NCBI RefSeq assembly: GCF_001667075.1
Contig: NZ_LZIL01000065.1
Coordinates: 62,001 to 126,000, forward strand
DNA from: Mycobacterium sp. 852014-52450_SCH5900713
GTDB lineage: Bacteria; Actinomycetota; Actinomycetes; Mycobacteriales; Mycobacteriaceae
Direction of reading: 5' to 3'
DNA length: 64,000 bases
Part shown: one piece after another, positions 7,511-16,902 of the stretch
Layout of the letters: every line of letters begins with the position of its first letter
How positions within the stretch are numbered: the stretch's first letter is position 1
The notes under the pieces: generated by a model
Databases searched by the model: none
The model's input: the letters and a program-made list of their open reading frames with translations, nothing else
Told to the model about the DNA's origin: nothing
Made by a program: the position numbers and the translations under genes

Positions 7511-9700
7511 GTGATGAGCAATGATCGCAGGGTGACTGAAATCGAAGCTGAGGCGCGCCCCGAAGAGAACGTGTGGCATCAGGGCGACTCGGCTGTGGCA
7601 GCGCCGCCCGCCGCGACGCACGCCGCACTCACTGACCTGCCGGAGGACCGCTATCTCAACCGGGAGCTGAGCTGGCTGGACTTCAATGCCCGGGTGCTGT
7701 CGCTGGCCGCCGACAACTCGTTGCCGTTGTTGGAGCGGGCCAAGTTTCTGGCGATCTTCGCCTCCAACCTCGACGAGTTCTACATGGTCCGGGTCGCCGG
7801 CCTCAAGCGTCGCGACGAGATGGGGCTGTCCGTGCGCTCCGCCGACGGCCTGACGCCGCGCGAGCAACTGGCCCTCATCGGTGAACAGACGCAGCGGATC
7901 GCGACCCGGCATGCGCGGGTGTTCCTCGATTCGGTGCGACCGGCGCTCGCCGGGGAAGGCATACATATAGTCACCTGGGCCGATTTGGATCAGGGTGAAC
8001 GCGACGAACTGTCCACCTATTTCCACGAACAAGTCTTTCCCGTTCTCACGCCGCTCGCCGTCGATCCCGCTCACCCCTTCCCGTTCGTCAGTGGGCTGAG
8101 CCTGAACCTGGCGGTCATGGTGCGCCAGCCCGAGGAAGGCGGCCAACATTTCGCGCGAGTCAAGGTGCCCAACAACGTCAATCGCTTCGTGGAGCTGGGC
8201 GCACGCGATACGGAGGACAGCGAAGGCCCCACCATAATTCGCTACCTGCCAATGGAAGAGCTGATCGCGGCCTTCCTGCCGGTGCTGTTCCCCGGCATGG
8301 AGATCGTCCAGCATCACGCTTTCCGCATTACCCGCAACGCGGACTACGAGGTCGAAGAGGACCGCGACGAGGACCTGCTGCAAGCGCTGGAACGGGAATT
8401 GGCGCGCAGGCGGTTCGGGTCGCCGGTGCGACTAGAGGTCGCCAACGACATGACCGAGAGCATGCTGGAACTGCTGCTGCGCGAACTCGACGTGAACCCG
8501 GGCGACGTCATCGAGGTGCCCGGCCTGCTCGATCTGTCGTCGTTGTGGCAGGTCTACAGCCTCGACCGGCCGGCGCTCAAGGACCCGGCGTTCGTTCCGG
8601 CAACCAGTCCCGCATTCGTCGACCGCGAGACGCCCAGGAGCATCTTCGCCACGCTGCGCGAAGGCGATGTGCTGCTGCATCATCCTTATGAGTCGTTCTC
8701 CACCAGCGTGCAGCGATTCATCGAGCAGGCCGCCGCCGACCCCAATGTGCTGGCGATCAAGCAGACGCTGTACCGCACATCCGGCGATTCGCCCATCGTT
8801 CGGGCGCTCATCAACGCCGCCGAGGCCGGCAAGCAAGTGGTGGCGCTCGTGGAGATCAAGGCGCGCTTCGACGAGCAGGCCAACATCCGCTGGGCGCGCG
8901 AGCTGGAACAGGCGGGCGTGCACGTCGTTTACGGGTACGTCGGACTCAAGACGCACTGCAAGACCTGCCTGGTGGTCCGCCGCGAGGGTTCGACGATCCG
9001 GCGCTACTGCCACATCGGAACCGGCAACTACAACGGAAAGACGGCGCGACTGTACGAGGACGTCGGCCTGCTGACCGCGTCTCCCGAGATCGGGGCCGAC
9101 CTGACGGACCTGTTCAATTCGCTGACCGGCTACTCCCGCAAGGTCTCCTACCGCAACCTTCTGGTCGCCCCGCACAGCATTCGCACCGGCATCATCGAAC
9201 GCGTCGAGCGTGAGATCGCCGCCCACCGCGAGCACGGCGGCGGGCGGATCCGGCTCAAGATGAATGCGCTCGTCGACGAGCAGGTCATCGACGCGCTGTA
9301 CCGTGCGTCGCTGGCGGACGTGCGGGTAGAGGTGGTGGTGCGCGGCATCTGCGCGCTGCGCCCCGGCGCCGAAGGATTCTCGGAGAACATCACGGTCCGT
9401 TCGATTCTCGGTCGCTTCCTGGAGCATTCCCGCATCATGCATTTCAATCGCATCAACGAGTTCTGGATCGGCAGCGCGGACATGATGCACCGCAACCTCG
9501 ACCGGCGCGTCGAGGCGCTGGTTCAAGTGAAAGATCCCCGGCTGACCTCATACCTGGACGACCTGTTCGAGTCCGCGCTGGACCCGTCCACCCGGTGCTG
9601 GGAGCTGGGGGCCGACGGACAGTGGATCGCGTCACCGCAGGACGGCCACACCGTGCGCGATCACCAAGTGTCGTTGATGGAGCGACACCGCAGTCCGTAG
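7511..9700 (+). CDS. ppk1: polyphosphate kinase 1
   Basis: A 729-residue PPK1 that reversibly polymerises the gamma-phosphate of ATP into inorganic polyphosphate. The N domain starts at Y-L-N-R-E-L-S-W-L-D-F-N; the head domain follows. The two phospholipase-D-like C domains contain the catalytic-histidine segments K-T-H-C-K-T and R-R-Y-C-H-I-G-T-G-N-Y-N. Translation may begin at GTG 7511 or the adjacent ATG 7514. In mycobacteria polyphosphate supports the stringent and stress response. fbiD lies 90 bp upstream and mutT1 follows after about 85 bp. Confidence 0.97.
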   Translation: MMSNDRRVTEIEAEARPEENVWHQGDSAVAAPPAATHAALTDLPEDRYLNRELSWLDFNARVLSLAADNSLPLLERAKFLAIFASNLDEFYMVRVAGLKRRDEMGLSVRSADGLTPREQLALIGEQTQRIATRHARVFLDSVRPALAGEGIHIVTWADLDQGERDELSTYFHEQVFPVLTPLAVDPAHPFPFVSGLSLNLAVMVRQPEEGGQHFARVKVPNNVNRFVELGARDTEDSEGPTIIRYLPMEELIAAFLPVLFPGMEIVQHHAFRITRNADYEVEEDRDEDLLQALERELARRRFGSPVRLEVANDMTESMLELLLRELDVNPGDVIEVPGLLDLSSLWQVYSLDRPALKDPAFVPATSPAFVDRETPRSIFATLREGDVLLHHPYESFSTSVQRFIEQAAADPNVLAIKQTLYRTSGDSPIVRALINAAEAGKQVVALVEIKARFDEQANIRWARELEQAGVHVVYGYVGLKTHCKTCLVVRREGSTIRRYCHIGTGNYNGKTARLYEDVGLLTASPEIGADLTDLFNSLTGYSRKVSYRNLLVAPHSIRTGIIERVEREIAAHREHGGGRIRLKMNALVDEQVIDALYRASLADVRVEVVVRGICALRPGAEGFSENITVRSILGRFLEHSRIMHFNRINEFWIGSADMMHRNLDRRVEALVQVKDPRLTSYLDDLFESALDPSTRCWELGADGQWIASPQDGHTVRDHQVSLMERHRSP

Positions 9701-9785
9701 CCCCTGCGTGGTGATTTACGGTTGTTCTCCGGCCGCATCGCAAACGTGTGCGCGGTCCCGACCGAATTGACCTGCAGGAGTTGAG

Positions 9786-10727
9786 TTGCCGACCAAGAGC
9801 TCATCCACCGCTCGGCGTCCGGGAAGCCGGATCGTGTACGCCGCCGGCGCGGTCTTGTGGCGGCCGACGGATTCCTCCAACCCCGGCCTCGAGCTCGCGG
9901 TGATCCACCGCCCCCGCTACGACGACTGGTCACTGCCGAAGGGCAAGGTAGACCCGGGCGAGACGGCGCCCGTCGCCGCGGTGCGGGAAGTGTGCGAGGA
10001 GACCGGGCAGCATGCGGTCCTGGGCCGGCGGCTCGACATGGTGAGTTACCCGATCGAGGCGGGCGTCAAGAAGGTCTACTACTGGGCGGCGCGCAGCACC
10101 GGCGGGGACTTCATCCCCGGCAACGAGGTCGACGAACTGGTCTGGCTGCCGATGCCCGAGGCGCTCAAGAAGCTCAGTTATTCACATGACCGAAAGATGT
10201 TGCGCCACTTCATGAAACACCCCGCCGACACGCATTCGGTGGTGGTGGTGCGGCATGGCACGGCGGGACGGAAATCACGGTTCAAGGGCGACGACACCCA
10301 GCGACCGCTGGACAAACGGGGACGCGCGCAGGCCGAGGCGCTGGTTCCGCAGCTGCTGGCCTTCGGCGCCACCGACGTGTACGCGGCCGACCGCCTGCGC
10401 TGCCACCAGACGGTGGAACCGCTGGCCGAGGAATTGGGCGTGACGGTGCACAACGAGCCGACCCTCACCGAGGAGGCCTACGGCAAGAGCCCCAAACGTG
10501 GCCGGCACCGAATGCTCGAGATCGCCGAGCAGCAAGGCACACCGGTCATTTGCACTCAGGGCAAGGTGATCCCGGACTTGATCTCCTGGTGGTGCGAACG
10601 GGACGGGATACGTCCCGACAAGTCGCGCAACCACAAAGGCAGCACCTGGGTGCTCTCACTATCGGGTGGCCGACTGGTGGCGGCCGACCACATCGGCGGC
10701 GCGCTGGCCGCCAACGTGCGGGCCTGA
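9786..10727 (+). CDS. mutT1: MutT1 Nudix hydrolase with C-terminal histidine phosphatase domain
   Basis: A 313-residue two-domain sanitising enzyme. The N-terminal Nudix box begins at G53 (G-K-V-D-P-G-E-T) and runs through R-E-V-C-E-E-T-G to about residue 75. The C-terminal histidine-phosphatase (RHG) domain opens with V-V-R-H-G at about 154-158. M. tuberculosis MutT1 converts 8-oxo-(d)GTP to the diphosphate and then the monophosphate and also cleaves diadenosine polyphosphates. The TTG start at 9786 follows AGGAG at 9776-9780; no ATG fits. The gene ends at a strong bidirectional hairpin. Confidence 0.95.
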   Translation: MPTKSSSTARRPGSRIVYAAGAVLWRPTDSSNPGLELAVIHRPRYDDWSLPKGKVDPGETAPVAAVREVCEETGQHAVLGRRLDMVSYPIEAGVKKVYYWAARSTGGDFIPGNEVDELVWLPMPEALKKLSYSHDRKMLRHFMKHPADTHSVVVVRHGTAGRKSRFKGDDTQRPLDKRGRAQAEALVPQLLAFGATDVYAADRLRCHQTVEPLAEELGVTVHNEPTLTEEAYGKSPKRGRHRMLEIAEQQGTPVICTQGKVIPDLISWWCERDGIRPDKSRNHKGSTWVLSLSGGRLVAADHIGGALAANVRA

Positions 10728-10731
10728 CACA

Positions 10732-10774
10732 CGAATACCCTTCGGGCGCACCGCTGCGGCCCGAAGGGTATTCG
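10732..10774. terminator. bidirectional terminator hairpin between mutT1 and hupB
   Basis: Perfect 15-bp inverted arms (10732-10746, beginning CGAATACCC, and 10760-10774) enclose a 13-nt loop. The hairpin sits between the convergent ends of mutT1 (stop at 10727) and hupB (stop at 10797), so it can serve both. Confidence 0.85.
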
Positions 10775-10796
10775 CGTTGAGAACTCGGCTGTTGCC

Positions 10797-11429
10797 TTAA
10801 CGGCGACCGCGACGCGCGGTGGCCTTCTTGGCGGGAGCCTTCTTCGCCGCGGTCTTCTTGGCCGGAGCCTTGGTCGCGGCCTTCTTGGCCGGAGCCTTCT
10901 TCGCCACGACCTTCTTCGCCGCGGTCTTCTTGGCGGGAGCCTTCTTCGCCACGGTCTTCTTGGCCGGAGCCTTGGTCGCGGCCTTCTTGGCCGGAGCCTT
11001 CTTGGCGGGAGCCTTCTTCGCCGCGGCCTTCTTGGCGGGAGCCTTCTTCGCCGCGGCCTTCTTGGCGGGAGCCTTCTTGGCGGCGGTCTTCTTGGCCGCG
11101 CCGCTTGCCACTACACCACGCTTCACTGCAGGTCCTTCCGACGGGAGACGCTGTGCGCCAGAGACAACCGCTTTGAATTGAGCACCAGGACGGAACGCCG
11201 GGACGGAGGTCGGCTTCACCTTCACCGTCTCGCCGGTACGCGGGTTGCGGGCCACCCGGGCCGCGCGGCGCCGTTGCTCGAAAACACCGAACCCGGTAAT
11301 GGTGACGCTGTCGCCCTTGTGCACGGCACGCACAATGGTGTCGACGACGTTCTCGACGGCGGCGGTTGCCTGCCGACGGTCGGTGTTCAATTTTTGAGTG
11401 AGCACATCTATGAGCTCTGCCTTATTCAT
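10797..11429 (-). CDS. hupB: nucleoid-associated histone-like protein HupB (HU with Lys/Ala-rich tail)
   Basis: A 210-residue mycobacterial HU. Residues 1-90 form the DNA-bending HU domain (M-N-K-A-E-L-I-D-V-L, G-F-G-V-F-E-Q-R-R-R-A-A-R, R-N-P-R-T-G-E, V-P-A-F-R-P-G). Residues from about 108 are a histone-H1-like tail of repeated P-A-K-K-(A/T)-A-A-K-K blocks. The tail codons form an internally repetitive stretch at about 10800-11110, prone to length variation. The ATG at 11429 follows GGAGGG. The protein compacts DNA and, in mycobacteria, also links to iron and envelope physiology. Confidence 0.96.
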   Translation of the reverse strand: MNKAELIDVLTQKLNTDRRQATAAVENVVDTIVRAVHKGDSVTITGFGVFEQRRRAARVARNPRTGETVKVKPTSVPAFRPGAQFKAVVSGAQRLPSEGPAVKRGVVASGAAKKTAAKKAPAKKAAAKKAPAKKAAAKKAPAKKAPAKKAATKAPAKKTVAKKAPAKKTAAKKVVAKKAPAKKAATKAPAKKTAAKKAPAKKATARRGRR

Positions 11430-11641
11430 CCAATCCCTCCGACGCTAGTGGTCCTCGATTTGAACCGACTAGTGCACACGGTAAACCCTCACCCAGCAAA
11501 TTTCCAAGAGCCACGCGCAATTTCAGGGTCGGACAATCCGAGGTTTCGCAATCCGGTTGCCGCCCTTGACCGGTGGCGGGACTTGGAAATCGGCCCGGTT
11601 TAGTTAGGTGAGCGAGAAGAAATTCCGGCGTTCTCGACCGT

Positions 11642-12244
11642 TCAGGAGGCGGGCAGAGTGCGCGGTTTCCACCGCGGATAGGTGGCCTCGTAAGATTCGA
11701 TTTTGTCGAGTTTCCGCAGCGTAAGGGCTATATCGTCGAGGCCTTCGAGCAGTCGCCAGGCGGTGTGGTCGTCAATCTTGAACGGCAACACCGTCGTTCC
11801 CGCGGTGATATTTCGATCTTGAAGATTGGCAGTGATTTCCAGTCCCGGGCTCTGCTCGATGAGCTTCCAAAGGAGTTCCACGCCGTCCTGAGAAACTTCG
11901 GCCGCCAAGAGGCCCGCCTTGCCGGCGTTGCCCCGGAAGATGTCACCGAATCGAGACGAGATGACCACCCGGAACCCGTAGTCCATGAGCGCCCACACCG
12001 CGTGCTCGCGCGACGAGCCCGTCCCGAAATCCGGGCCGGCGACCAGGACGGTCCCACGGTCAAAGGGGCTGAGGTTGAGGATGAATGAGGGATCCGAGCG
12101 CCAGCTGGCGAACAACCCGTCCTCGAAACCGGTTCGGGTGACCCGCTTCAAATACACCGCAGGAATGATCTGATCGGTGTCGACATTGGACCGCCGCAAC
12201 GGCACACCGATACCGGTGTGGGAGTGAAATGCTTCCATGCTCAT
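11642..12244 (-). CDS. leuD: 3-isopropylmalate dehydratase small subunit
   Basis: The 200-residue LeuD is the swivelling domain of isopropylmalate isomerase, which interconverts 2- and 3-isopropylmalate in leucine synthesis together with LeuC. N-V-D-T-D-Q-I-I-P-A-x-Y near the N-terminus and G-P-D-F-G-T-G-S-S-R-E-H-A are the substrate-binding signatures. It lies 18 bp after leuC on the same strand, a typical leuCD operon. hupB follows 212 bp downstream with its own upstream region. Confidence 0.96.
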   Translation of the reverse strand: MSMEAFHSHTGIGVPLRRSNVDTDQIIPAVYLKRVTRTGFEDGLFASWRSDPSFILNLSPFDRGTVLVAGPDFGTGSSREHAVWALMDYGFRVVISSRFGDIFRGNAGKAGLLAAEVSQDGVELLWKLIEQSPGLEITANLQDRNITAGTTVLPFKIDDHTAWRLLEGLDDIALTLRKLDKIESYEATYPRWKPRTLPAS

Positions 12245-12262
12245 CTCTTCTTCTCGATTGGG

Positions 12263-13678
12263 TCAGGTCAAATCGGCCGGGGCAGACAATGTGCCGCGAA
12301 CCGCCGTCGCGGCGGCCACGGCCGGCGACACCAGATGCGTGCGGCCGCCTTTCCCCTGGCGCCCTTCGAAGTTGCGGTTGGACGTCGCCGCGCACCGCTC
12401 CCCCGGCGCCAGCTGGTCCGGGTTCATTCCCAGGCACATCGAGCAGCCCGCCTGTCGCCATTCGGCGCCCGCTGCGGTGAAAACCTCGCCCAGCCCTTCG
12501 GCTTCGGCCTGCGCGCGCACCCGCATGGACCCGGGCACCACGAGCATCCGCACCCCGGGCGCCAGCTTGCGACCGCGCAGCACGTCGGCGACCACCCGCA
12601 GGTCTTCGATACGACCGTTGGTACAAGAGCCCACGAACACGGTGTCGACCGCGATATCGCGCATCGGAGTGCCCGGCCGAAGGTTCATGTAAGCCAAGGC
12701 TTTCTCGGCGGCCTGCCGCTCGGCGTCGCCGGTCATCAGCTCCGGGTCGGGAACGGCCGCGGCCAGCGGCACGCCCTGCCCAGGGTTGGTTCCCCACGTC
12801 ACGAACGGGCTCAACGATGTTGCGTCGAGGTGCACCTCGGTGTCGAAGACGGCACCGGGGTCGGTGTGCAGCTCCTGCCAATAGCGCATCGCCGCGTCCC
12901 ATTGCGGCCCCTGCGGCGCGTGCGGCTTGTCGCGCAGGAATTCGAAGGTGGTGGCGTCCGGGGCCACCATGCCCGCTCGGGCACCGGCCTCGATGCTCAT
13001 GTTGCAGATCGTCATCCGGCCTTCCATCGACAGCGATTCGATGGCGCTGCCGCGGTATTCGATGACGTGCCCCTGCCCGCCGCCGGTGCCGATCTTGGCG
13101 ATCAAGGCAAGAATGATGTCCTTGGCCGTCACACCGGCGGGCAATTCGCCGTCGACATTGACCGCCATCGTTTTGAACGGCCGCAGCGGCAAAGTCTGGG
13201 TGGCGAGCACGTGCTCGACCTCCGATGTGCCAATGCCCATTGCCAGTGCGCCGAATGCGCCGTGCGTCGACGTGTGACTATCACCACAGACAACGGTCAT
13301 TCCCGGTTGGGTCAGCCCCAATTGCGGCCCGACGACATGCACGATGCCCTGCTCGATATCGCCCATCGGATAAAGGCGAATGCCGAATTCGGCGCAGTTG
13401 CGGCGCAACGTCTCGACCTGGATGCGCGACACCGGGTCGGCGATCGGCTTGTCGATGTCGACGGTGGGCACGTTGTGATCCTCGGTGGCTAGCGTCAGAT
13501 CGGGCCGACGCACCGGCCGGCCGGCCAGCCGCAGCCCGTCGAAGGCCTGCGGGCTGGTGACCTCGTGCACCAGATGCAGATCGATGTAGATCAGGTCGGG
13601 CGCGTCATCGCTCCCTTTATCCACAACGTGGTCTTCCCAGACCTTTTCGGCCAGGGTGCGCGGCTTGCCGGATCCCAT
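12263..13678 (-). CDS. leuC: 3-isopropylmalate dehydratase large subunit
   Basis: A 471-residue aconitase-family subunit. The [4Fe-4S] cysteines lie in F-V-G-S-C-T-N-G-R and in C-S-M-C-L-G-M-N-P-D near the C-terminus. V-C-G-D-S-H-T-S-T-H-G-A-F-G carries catalytic residues. I chose ATG 13678 (product starting MGSGKPRTLAEK) because it gives the family length (473 aa in M. tuberculosis) and has a GAGG 11 nt upstream; ATG 13726 would add 16 residues but has no ribosome site. It is divergent from the IclR regulator across about 90 bp. Confidence 0.95.
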   Translation of the reverse strand: MGSGKPRTLAEKVWEDHVVDKGSDDAPDLIYIDLHLVHEVTSPQAFDGLRLAGRPVRRPDLTLATEDHNVPTVDIDKPIADPVSRIQVETLRRNCAEFGIRLYPMGDIEQGIVHVVGPQLGLTQPGMTVVCGDSHTSTHGAFGALAMGIGTSEVEHVLATQTLPLRPFKTMAVNVDGELPAGVTAKDIILALIAKIGTGGGQGHVIEYRGSAIESLSMEGRMTICNMSIEAGARAGMVAPDATTFEFLRDKPHAPQGPQWDAAMRYWQELHTDPGAVFDTEVHLDATSLSPFVTWGTNPGQGVPLAAAVPDPELMTGDAERQAAEKALAYMNLRPGTPMRDIAVDTVFVGSCTNGRIEDLRVVADVLRGRKLAPGVRMLVVPGSMRVRAQAEAEGLGEVFTAAGAEWRQAGCSMCLGMNPDQLAPGERCAATSNRNFEGRQGKGGRTHLVSPAVAAATAVRGTLSAPADLT

Positions 13679-13765
13679 CTGAAAATTCGCCTCGATTCCC
13701 TCATCTGCGGCTCGCGGATCGACCATGGGCTGTGATCTCAGAATGCGAGACGCTAGTATCTCCTT

Positions 13766-14467
13766 GTGAGACAGCATAGCGGCATCGGCGTCCTCGACAA
13801 AGCCGTGGACGTCCTGCACACCATCGGCCAATCCCCGTGCGGATTGGCCGAACTGTGCGAAAGAACCGGACTGCCCAGGGCCACCGCGTATCGGCTGGCA
13901 GCGGCGCTGGAGATCCATCGCCTGCTGGCCCGCGACGACGAAGGACGCTGGGGACTCGGTCCGGCCCTCACCGAGCTCGCCGCCCATGTCAACGATCCGC
14001 TGCTGGCCGCCAGCGCCGGGGTGCTTCCCTTGTTGCGCGAGGCCACCGGCGAAAGCGTGCAGCTGTACCGCCGCGAGGGCACCGAACGAGTCTGCGTGGC
14101 CGCCCTGGAACCCGCTGCGGGCCTTCGCGATACGGTCCCCGTCGGGGCGCGATTGCCGATGACGGCGGGCTCGGGCGCCAAGGTGCTGCTGGCCCACAGC
14201 GACGCGGCGACGCAAAAAGCGGTGCTACCGGCGGCGAAATTCACCGAGCGCACCCTGGCCGAAGTGCGGCGGCGCGGCTGGGCGCAAAGCGTGGCCGAGC
14301 GCGAGCCCGGGGTGGCGAGCGTGTCGGTTCCCGTGCGCGACGGCCGCGGTGCCGTCATCGCCGCCATCTCGGTGTCGGGACCCGTCGACCGCATCGGCCG
14401 GCGCCCCGGTGCGCGCTGGGCTGCCGATCTGCTGTCCGCGGCCGAAGCGCTCACCCGCCGGCTCTGA
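13766..14467 (+). CDS. IclR-family transcriptional regulator divergent from leuCD
   Basis: A 233-residue IclR protein: an N-terminal winged helix (about 5-65, with G-L-A-E-L-C-E-R-T-G-L-P-R-A-T-A-Y-R-L as the recognition helix-turn-helix) and a C-terminal ligand-binding domain (about 75-233). It starts at GTG 13766 and faces leuC across a short shared promoter region. The position equals Rv2989 and the arrangement resembles actinobacterial LeuR/LtbR-type IclR repressors of leuCD, so control of leuCD is a reasonable inference. It also resembles regulators of aromatic catabolism. Confidence 0.88.
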   Translation: MRQHSGIGVLDKAVDVLHTIGQSPCGLAELCERTGLPRATAYRLAAALEIHRLLARDDEGRWGLGPALTELAAHVNDPLLAASAGVLPLLREATGESVQLYRREGTERVCVAALEPAAGLRDTVPVGARLPMTAGSGAKVLLAHSDAATQKAVLPAAKFTERTLAEVRRRGWAQSVAEREPGVASVSVPVRDGRGAVIAAISVSGPVDRIGRRPGARWAADLLSAAEALTRRL

Positions 14468-14535
14468 ACGTGGTGGGGCGCTTCCTCTGCCACCAGCGCA
14501 CACTCGACCGCTCGCGACCTGACAGACTGGCCGCC

Positions 14536-15048
14536 ATGGGAACCAATCAGCGCGCGAGCATCGTCATGTCCGAGGACGAAATCGCCGACTTCGTCGTCAA
14601 GAGCCGCACCGGGACGCTGGCTACCATCGGCCCCGACGGCCAGCCGCACCTGACCGCAATGTGGTACGCCGTCGTGGACGGCGAAATCTGGCTGGAGACC
14701 AAGGCCAAGTCGCAGAAGGCCGTCAACCTCAAACGCGATCCCCGGGTGAGCTTCCTGATCGAGGACGGCGATACCTACGACACCCTGCGTGGAGTTTCCT
14801 TCGAGGGCGTCGCCGAGATCGTCGACGACCCCGACGTCTCACACCGGGTCGGGGTCAGCGTGTTCGAGCGGTACACCGGGCCCTACACCGACGAGATGAA
14901 GCCGTTCGTCGAGCAGATGATGAACAAGCGCGTCTGCGTGCGCATCGTCGCCCAACGCGCCCGCTCGTGGGATCACCGCAAACTCGGCCTGCCGGCCATG
15001 CCGGTGGGTGGATCCACGGCACCGGCCGTGCTGGGCACCGGCCAATAA
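14536..15048 (+). CDS. pyridoxamine 5'-phosphate oxidase-fold / flavin-deazaflavin oxidoreductase family protein (Rv2991-like)
   Basis: A 170-residue split-beta-barrel protein. The N-terminal segment T-G-T-L-A-T-I-G-P-D-G-Q-P-H-L-T-A-M-W-Y (about 28-47) and V-N-L-K-R-D-P-R-V-S-F-L are typical of the PNPOx/FDOR-B family, which binds FMN, F420 or biliverdin. The ATG at 14536 gives the family length. Upstream codons in the same frame overlap the IclR gene and are not counted. Cofactor and substrate cannot be told from sequence alone. Its stop lies close to the 3' end of tRNA-Glu on the opposite strand. Confidence 0.82.
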   Translation: MGTNQRASIVMSEDEIADFVVKSRTGTLATIGPDGQPHLTAMWYAVVDGEIWLETKAKSQKAVNLKRDPRVSFLIEDGDTYDTLRGVSFEGVAEIVDDPDVSHRVGVSVFERYTGPYTDEMKPFVEQMMNKRVCVRIVAQRARSWDHRKLGLPAMPVGGSTAPAVLGTGQ

Positions 15049-15055
15049 ATTTTTG

Positions 15056-15128
15056 TAGCCCCGATGGGATTCGAACCCACGCTACCGCCGTGAGAGGGCG
15101 GCGTCCTAGGCCGCTAGACGACGGGGCC
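15056..15128 (-). tRNA. tRNA-Glu (anticodon CTC)
   Basis: A 73-nt cloverleaf on the minus strand. The acceptor starts GGCCCCG (ending at 15128) and pairs with CGGGGCT. The anticodon arm is CCGCC-CTCTCAC-GGCGG with CTC in the loop, and the T-loop is GGTTCGAATCC. The CCA end is not encoded. It lies just downstream of tRNA-Gln, which is read in the same direction. Confidence 0.96.
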
Positions 15129-15201
15129 GGACACGATCCGGAGAGTCAGCATAGCTCACACGCAGAGGCCCACCTAATCGCTTGAGGTGGCGAGATTTTT
15201 G

Positions 15202-15273
15202 CTGGGGTACCAGGACTCGAACCTAGAATGGCTGAACCAGAATCAGCTGTGTTGCCAATTACACCATACCCCA
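15202..15273 (-). tRNA. tRNA-Gln (anticodon CTG)
   Basis: A 72-nt cloverleaf on the minus strand. The acceptor TGGGGTA pairs with TACCCCA, the anticodon stem GCTGA/TCAGC encloses TTCTGGT (anticodon CTG), and the T-loop is GGTTCGAGTCC. In mycobacteria this tRNA is first charged with glutamate by the adjacent gltX product and then amidated by GatCAB. Confidence 0.96.
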
Positions 15274-15420
15274 TTGGCTGCCTAAAACCGCTGGTCAGCG
15301 GTCATTCGGAGCCTTATCGAGCTGCTCGGAAGACCGCTGCCGCCAACAGTTGTCGGCCTTTGTGAACCGCAGTGCAGACTACCAAAGACTCCCGGCACAA
15401 TTCGCATGCGAGGTCTTCGC

Positions 15421-16902
15421 CTATCCGGCGACCGTTTCGCGTGCGGCGCGTAGGCGCTGCAAGCTGCGGTCACGGCCGAGCAGCTCCAGCGATTCGAACA
15501 ACGGCGGGCTCACCGTCGTTCCCGTGGCGGCCACCCTGATCGGGCCGAACGCCTTGCGCGGTTTGAGGCCCAGGCTTTCGATGAGCGCGCCCTTGAGGGC
15601 GGCCTCGATCTGCGCCGTGGTCCAGTCCGTCATGCCGTCCAGCGCCGCCAGTGCGGCGTCCAGCACCGCGGCCGCGTCCGGACCGAGCTCCTTGGCGGCG
15701 GCCTTCGGGTCGATGGCGTATTCGTCGTCGTTGAGGAACCTGAGCAGTTCCCACGCGTCGGCGAGCACGACGATGCGTGTCTGCACCAGGTCGGCGGCGG
15801 TGGCGAACGCCGCTTCGTAATTACCCGGATCCAATCCGATGCGATGTCCGTGGACGTCGAAGTAGTCGCGCAGCCGGCCCGCGAAATCCGCTGGCTTGAG
15901 CATGCGGATGTGCTCGCCGTTGAGCGCGTCGGCCTTCTTCTGATCGAAACGGGCCGGGTTGGAATTGACGTCGACGACGTCGAACGCGGCGACCATTTCG
16001 TCGAGACTGAACAGGTCATGGTCGTCGGCGATCGCCCAGCCGAGCAACGCGAGATAATTCAGCAGCCCCTCGGGGATGAAACCCCGGTCGCGGTGGGCGA
16101 ACAGATTCGACTGCGGGTCGCGCTTGGAGAGTTTCTTGGTCCCCTCCCCCAATACCGTTGGCAGGTGCGCGAACTCCGGGATGCGCTCGGCGACGCCGAC
16201 TCGGATGAGCGACTGGTACAGCGCGAGCTGCCGCGGCGTCGAGGGCAGCAGGTCCTCGCCCCGCAGCACGTGGGTGATTTTCATCAGCGCGTCGTCGCAC
16301 GGGTTGACCAAGGTGTACAACGGATCTCCGTTGGCGCGGGTCAACGCGAAGTCCGGCACGCTGCCCGCGGCGAAATTGGTGGGTCCGCGCACGAGATCGT
16401 GCCAGCCGAGGTCCTCATCGGGCATCCGCAGCCGCACCACGGGCTTGCGGCCCTCCGCCAGGAACGCGGCGCGCTGGGCATCGGTGAGCTGCCGGTCGAA
16501 ATTGTCGTATCCCAATTTGGGGTTGCGGCCCGCCGCGATGTGGCGCGCCTCGACTTCTTCCGGTGTCGAGAAGGCGTAGTAGGCCTCGCCCGCTTCCAGC
16601 AGCTTGCCCACCACGTCGCGGTAGATCTCTTTGCGCTGCGACTGCCGGTATGGACCGTAGGGCCCGCCGACCTCGGGCCCCTCGTCCCAGTCGAGGCCCA
16701 GCCAGCGCAGCGCGTCGAGCAGCGCCAGATAGCTTTCCTCGCTGTCGCGTTCGGCGTCGGTGTCCTCGATGCGGAAGACGAAGGTGCCGCCCGTGTGCCG
16801 CGCGTAGGCCCAGTTGAACAGCGCGGTGCGGACCATTCCGACGTGCGGGGTGCCGGTGGGCGACGGACAGAACCTGACGCGGACTTTCGTTTCGGGGGTC
16901 AC
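15421..16902 (-). CDS. gltX: glutamyl-tRNA synthetase (non-discriminating type expected)
   Basis: A 493-residue class I synthetase. The HIGH-type motif is P-S-P-T-G-T-P-H-V-G near residues 13-22 and the KMSKS-type motif is K-K-L-S-K-R-D. The genome type (GatCAB present, no glutaminyl-tRNA synthetase visible here) implies that it charges both tRNA-Glu and tRNA-Gln with glutamate. The start is GTG at 16902, which overlaps the stop of the upstream gene as GTGA, so the two are translationally coupled. Confidence 0.96.
   Translation of the reverse strand: MTPETKVRVRFCPSPTGTPHVGMVRTALFNWAYARHTGGTFVFRIEDTDAERDSEESYLALLDALRWLGLDWDEGPEVGGPYGPYRQSQRKEIYRDVVGKLLEAGEAYYAFSTPEEVEARHIAAGRNPKLGYDNFDRQLTDAQRAAFLAEGRKPVVRLRMPDEDLGWHDLVRGPTNFAAGSVPDFALTRANGDPLYTLVNPCDDALMKITHVLRGEDLLPSTPRQLALYQSLIRVGVAERIPEFAHLPTVLGEGTKKLSKRDPQSNLFAHRDRGFIPEGLLNYLALLGWAIADDHDLFSLDEMVAAFDVVDVNSNPARFDQKKADALNGEHIRMLKPADFAGRLRDYFDVHGHRIGLDPGNYEAAFATAADLVQTRIVVLADAWELLRFLNDDEYAIDPKAAAKELGPDAAAVLDAALAALDGMTDWTTAQIEAALKGALIESLGLKPRKAFGPIRVAATGTTVSPPLFESLELLGRDRSLQRLRAARETVAG

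Noticed and set aside
10800..11110. Tandem repeat as a mobile or VNTR element inside hupB
   Set aside because: The repetition reflects the P-A-K-K/A-A-K-K protein tail of HupB; it is coding and family-typical, although its length may vary.
13679..13765. T-box or leader-peptide attenuator upstream of leuC
   Set aside because: The spacer is under 90 bp, shared with the divergent IclR promoter, and shows no Leu-rich leader frame or terminator hairpin.
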